From an uncultured Peptococcaceae bacterium (GTDB lineage: Bacteria; Bacillota; Peptococcia; Peptococcales; Peptococcaceae), in NCBI GenBank assembly GCA_902462325.1, contig CABQBF010000153.1, positions 1 to 5,924 on the forward strand: a DNA stretch of 5,924 nt. Direction: 5' to 3'. Both the position numbers and the translations under genes were made by a program. Of this stretch, positions 5,171 to 5,924 are shown in pieces (position 1 is the first letter of the stretch; every line of letters starts with the position of its first letter). The notes beneath the pieces are model-generated. The model searched no databases and was not told the origin of the DNA. It worked only from the letters and a program-made list of their open reading frames with translations.

Positions 5171-5851
5171 ATGGCAGAAAACGTATTGAGCATTTTTATT
5201 GATGAATCGGGTGATTTTGGAGAGTATCAACGTCATGCGCCATTTTATTTCGTGACTATGGTGTTGCATGAACAGCGTATTGATATTGCGAAAAACATAA
5301 CCGCTTTAGAAGAACATTTACAGAACCTTGGCTATTTGCAGCATGCAATTCATACTGGCCCATTGATTCGGCGAGAATCTGTTTATTGTTATGATCGCAT
5401 GGAGGACCGTAAAAAATTGTTCAATGCGTTATTTCATTTCGCAAGAAAACTTGAAATAAATTATGTCTGTGTAAAAATTAACAAAGCAGAATGTGTGGAT
5501 ATTATTTCTATGAATGCAAAATTATCCAGAGCAATTGCTGATGTGTTGTGTAAACATTTGCAATATTTTAAAAAATTTGAGCGCATCATTGTCTATTATG
5601 ATAACGGACAAATAGAGCTTACGAAAATAGTAACAGCTGTTTTTCATACACTTTTCTCTCATGTAGAGTTTAGAAAAGTACAGCCTGTGCAGTACAAGCT
5701 TTTTCAAGTTGCTGATTTAATTTGTACGATAGAACTACTCTCACTAAAAGCAGAAATGAATTCTTTTTCCCGTTCGGAAAAGGAGTTCTTTGGGTCGGTA
5801 CGTGATTTCAAAAAGAATTATTATAAACCACTGCGAAAGAAATGTTTTTGA
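5171..5851 (+). CDS. DUF3800 domain protein (putative RNase H-fold nuclease)
   Basis: A 226-residue soluble protein of the DUF3800 family. What is seen: the N-terminal signature IFIDESGDFG (residues 8-17) with Asp11, Glu12 and Asp15; IHTGPLIRRE at 60-69; VYYDNGQ at 141-147 with Asp144; and the C-terminal FQVADLICT at 178-186 with Gln179 and Asp182. These spaced acidic residues resemble an RNase H-like metal-binding site, so a nuclease role is often proposed for the family; activity has not been inferred from this sequence alone. The length is that of a complete single-domain member. The start is the ATG after AAAGGCGGAG. It sits 29 bases downstream of the terminator of a structured RNA and has no promoter of its own, so the RNA and protein form one locus. 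It is AT-rich compared with nadE, consistent with an acquired accessory gene. DUF3800 genes are frequent on mobile and defence-type islands; no other defence gene is visible here. Confidence 0.88.
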   Translation: MAENVLSIFIDESGDFGEYQRHAPFYFVTMVLHEQRIDIAKNITALEEHLQNLGYLQHAIHTGPLIRRESVYCYDRMEDRKKLFNALFHFARKLEINYVCVKINKAECVDIISMNAKLSRAIADVLCKHLQYFKKFERIIVYYDNGQIELTKIVTAVFHTLFSHVEFRKVQPVQYKLFQVADLICTIELLSLKAEMNSFSRSEKEFFGSVRDFKKNYYKPLRKKCF

Positions 5852-5924
5852 TATAGAACTTGTTAGATAAGAAAGACCAACTATAAAAAGTCAAGCAGGT
5901 AATAGAAAAAATAAAAAGAAATTT
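5852..5924. other. AT-rich sequence after the DUF3800 gene
   Basis: These 73 bases to the window edge hold no gene and no clear terminator. Confidence 0.5.

Noticed and set aside
4876..5269. Short minus-strand frames in the nadE/DUF3800 intergenic region and over the DUF3800 start
   Set aside because: They run antisense across the perfect promoter and the structured RNA, and have no ribosome binding sites or protein similarity that I can recognise.
1..5924. CRISPR array, tRNA, rRNA or insertion sequence
   Set aside because: No regularly spaced repeats, no tRNA TψC-arm pattern, no rRNA signature and no transposase reading frame were seen.

Overview
The window looks like chromosomal DNA of a Firmicute, most likely an anaerobic gut-type member of the Negativicutes (Acidaminococcaceae-like). 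The evidence is moderate GC content, strong AGGAGG-type ribosome binding sites, consensus sigma-70/A promoters, and the order tatC / PRC-barrel protein / FeoA-like protein. The taxonomic placement is an inference from gene content and style; no marker gene is present.

Left part (1-1830, plus strand): the 3' end of tatC (membrane subunit of the twin-arginine translocase), then a 395-residue protein with two PRC-barrel domains and a long acidic helical tail, then a 76-residue stand-alone FeoA-like protein. A strong hairpin terminator that can work in both directions closes this run.

Middle part (1903-2620, minus strand): an AT-rich two-gene unit with its own TTGACA promoter. The first gene encodes a 97-residue zinc-ribbon membrane protein. 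It has a textbook ribosome binding site but an ATA codon where ATG is expected, so standard ORF callers miss it. The second gene, a DUF2085 membrane protein, starts one base after the first gene's stop. An AT-rich spacer with no convincing gene follows.

Right part: nadE (2922-4856, minus), a full-length glutamine-dependent NAD+ synthetase with an N-terminal nitrilase domain and a C-terminal ATP-pyrophosphatase domain, ending in a hairpin. Divergent from it is the most interesting locus (5026-5851, plus). A perfect-consensus promoter drives a short, highly structured RNA with an intrinsic terminator, followed immediately by a gene for a DUF3800 protein (putative RNase H-fold nuclease). No second promoter is visible between RNA and gene, so the protein is probably made by terminator read-through. 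This matches the class of DUF3800-associated structured RNAs found by comparative genomics, whose function is unknown. The layout also resembles type III toxin-antitoxin loci (promoter, RNA, terminator, protein).

The tatC-feoA run and nadE look like core genes. The zinc-ribbon/DUF2085 pair and the RNA/DUF3800 pair look like accessory insertions with lower GC.
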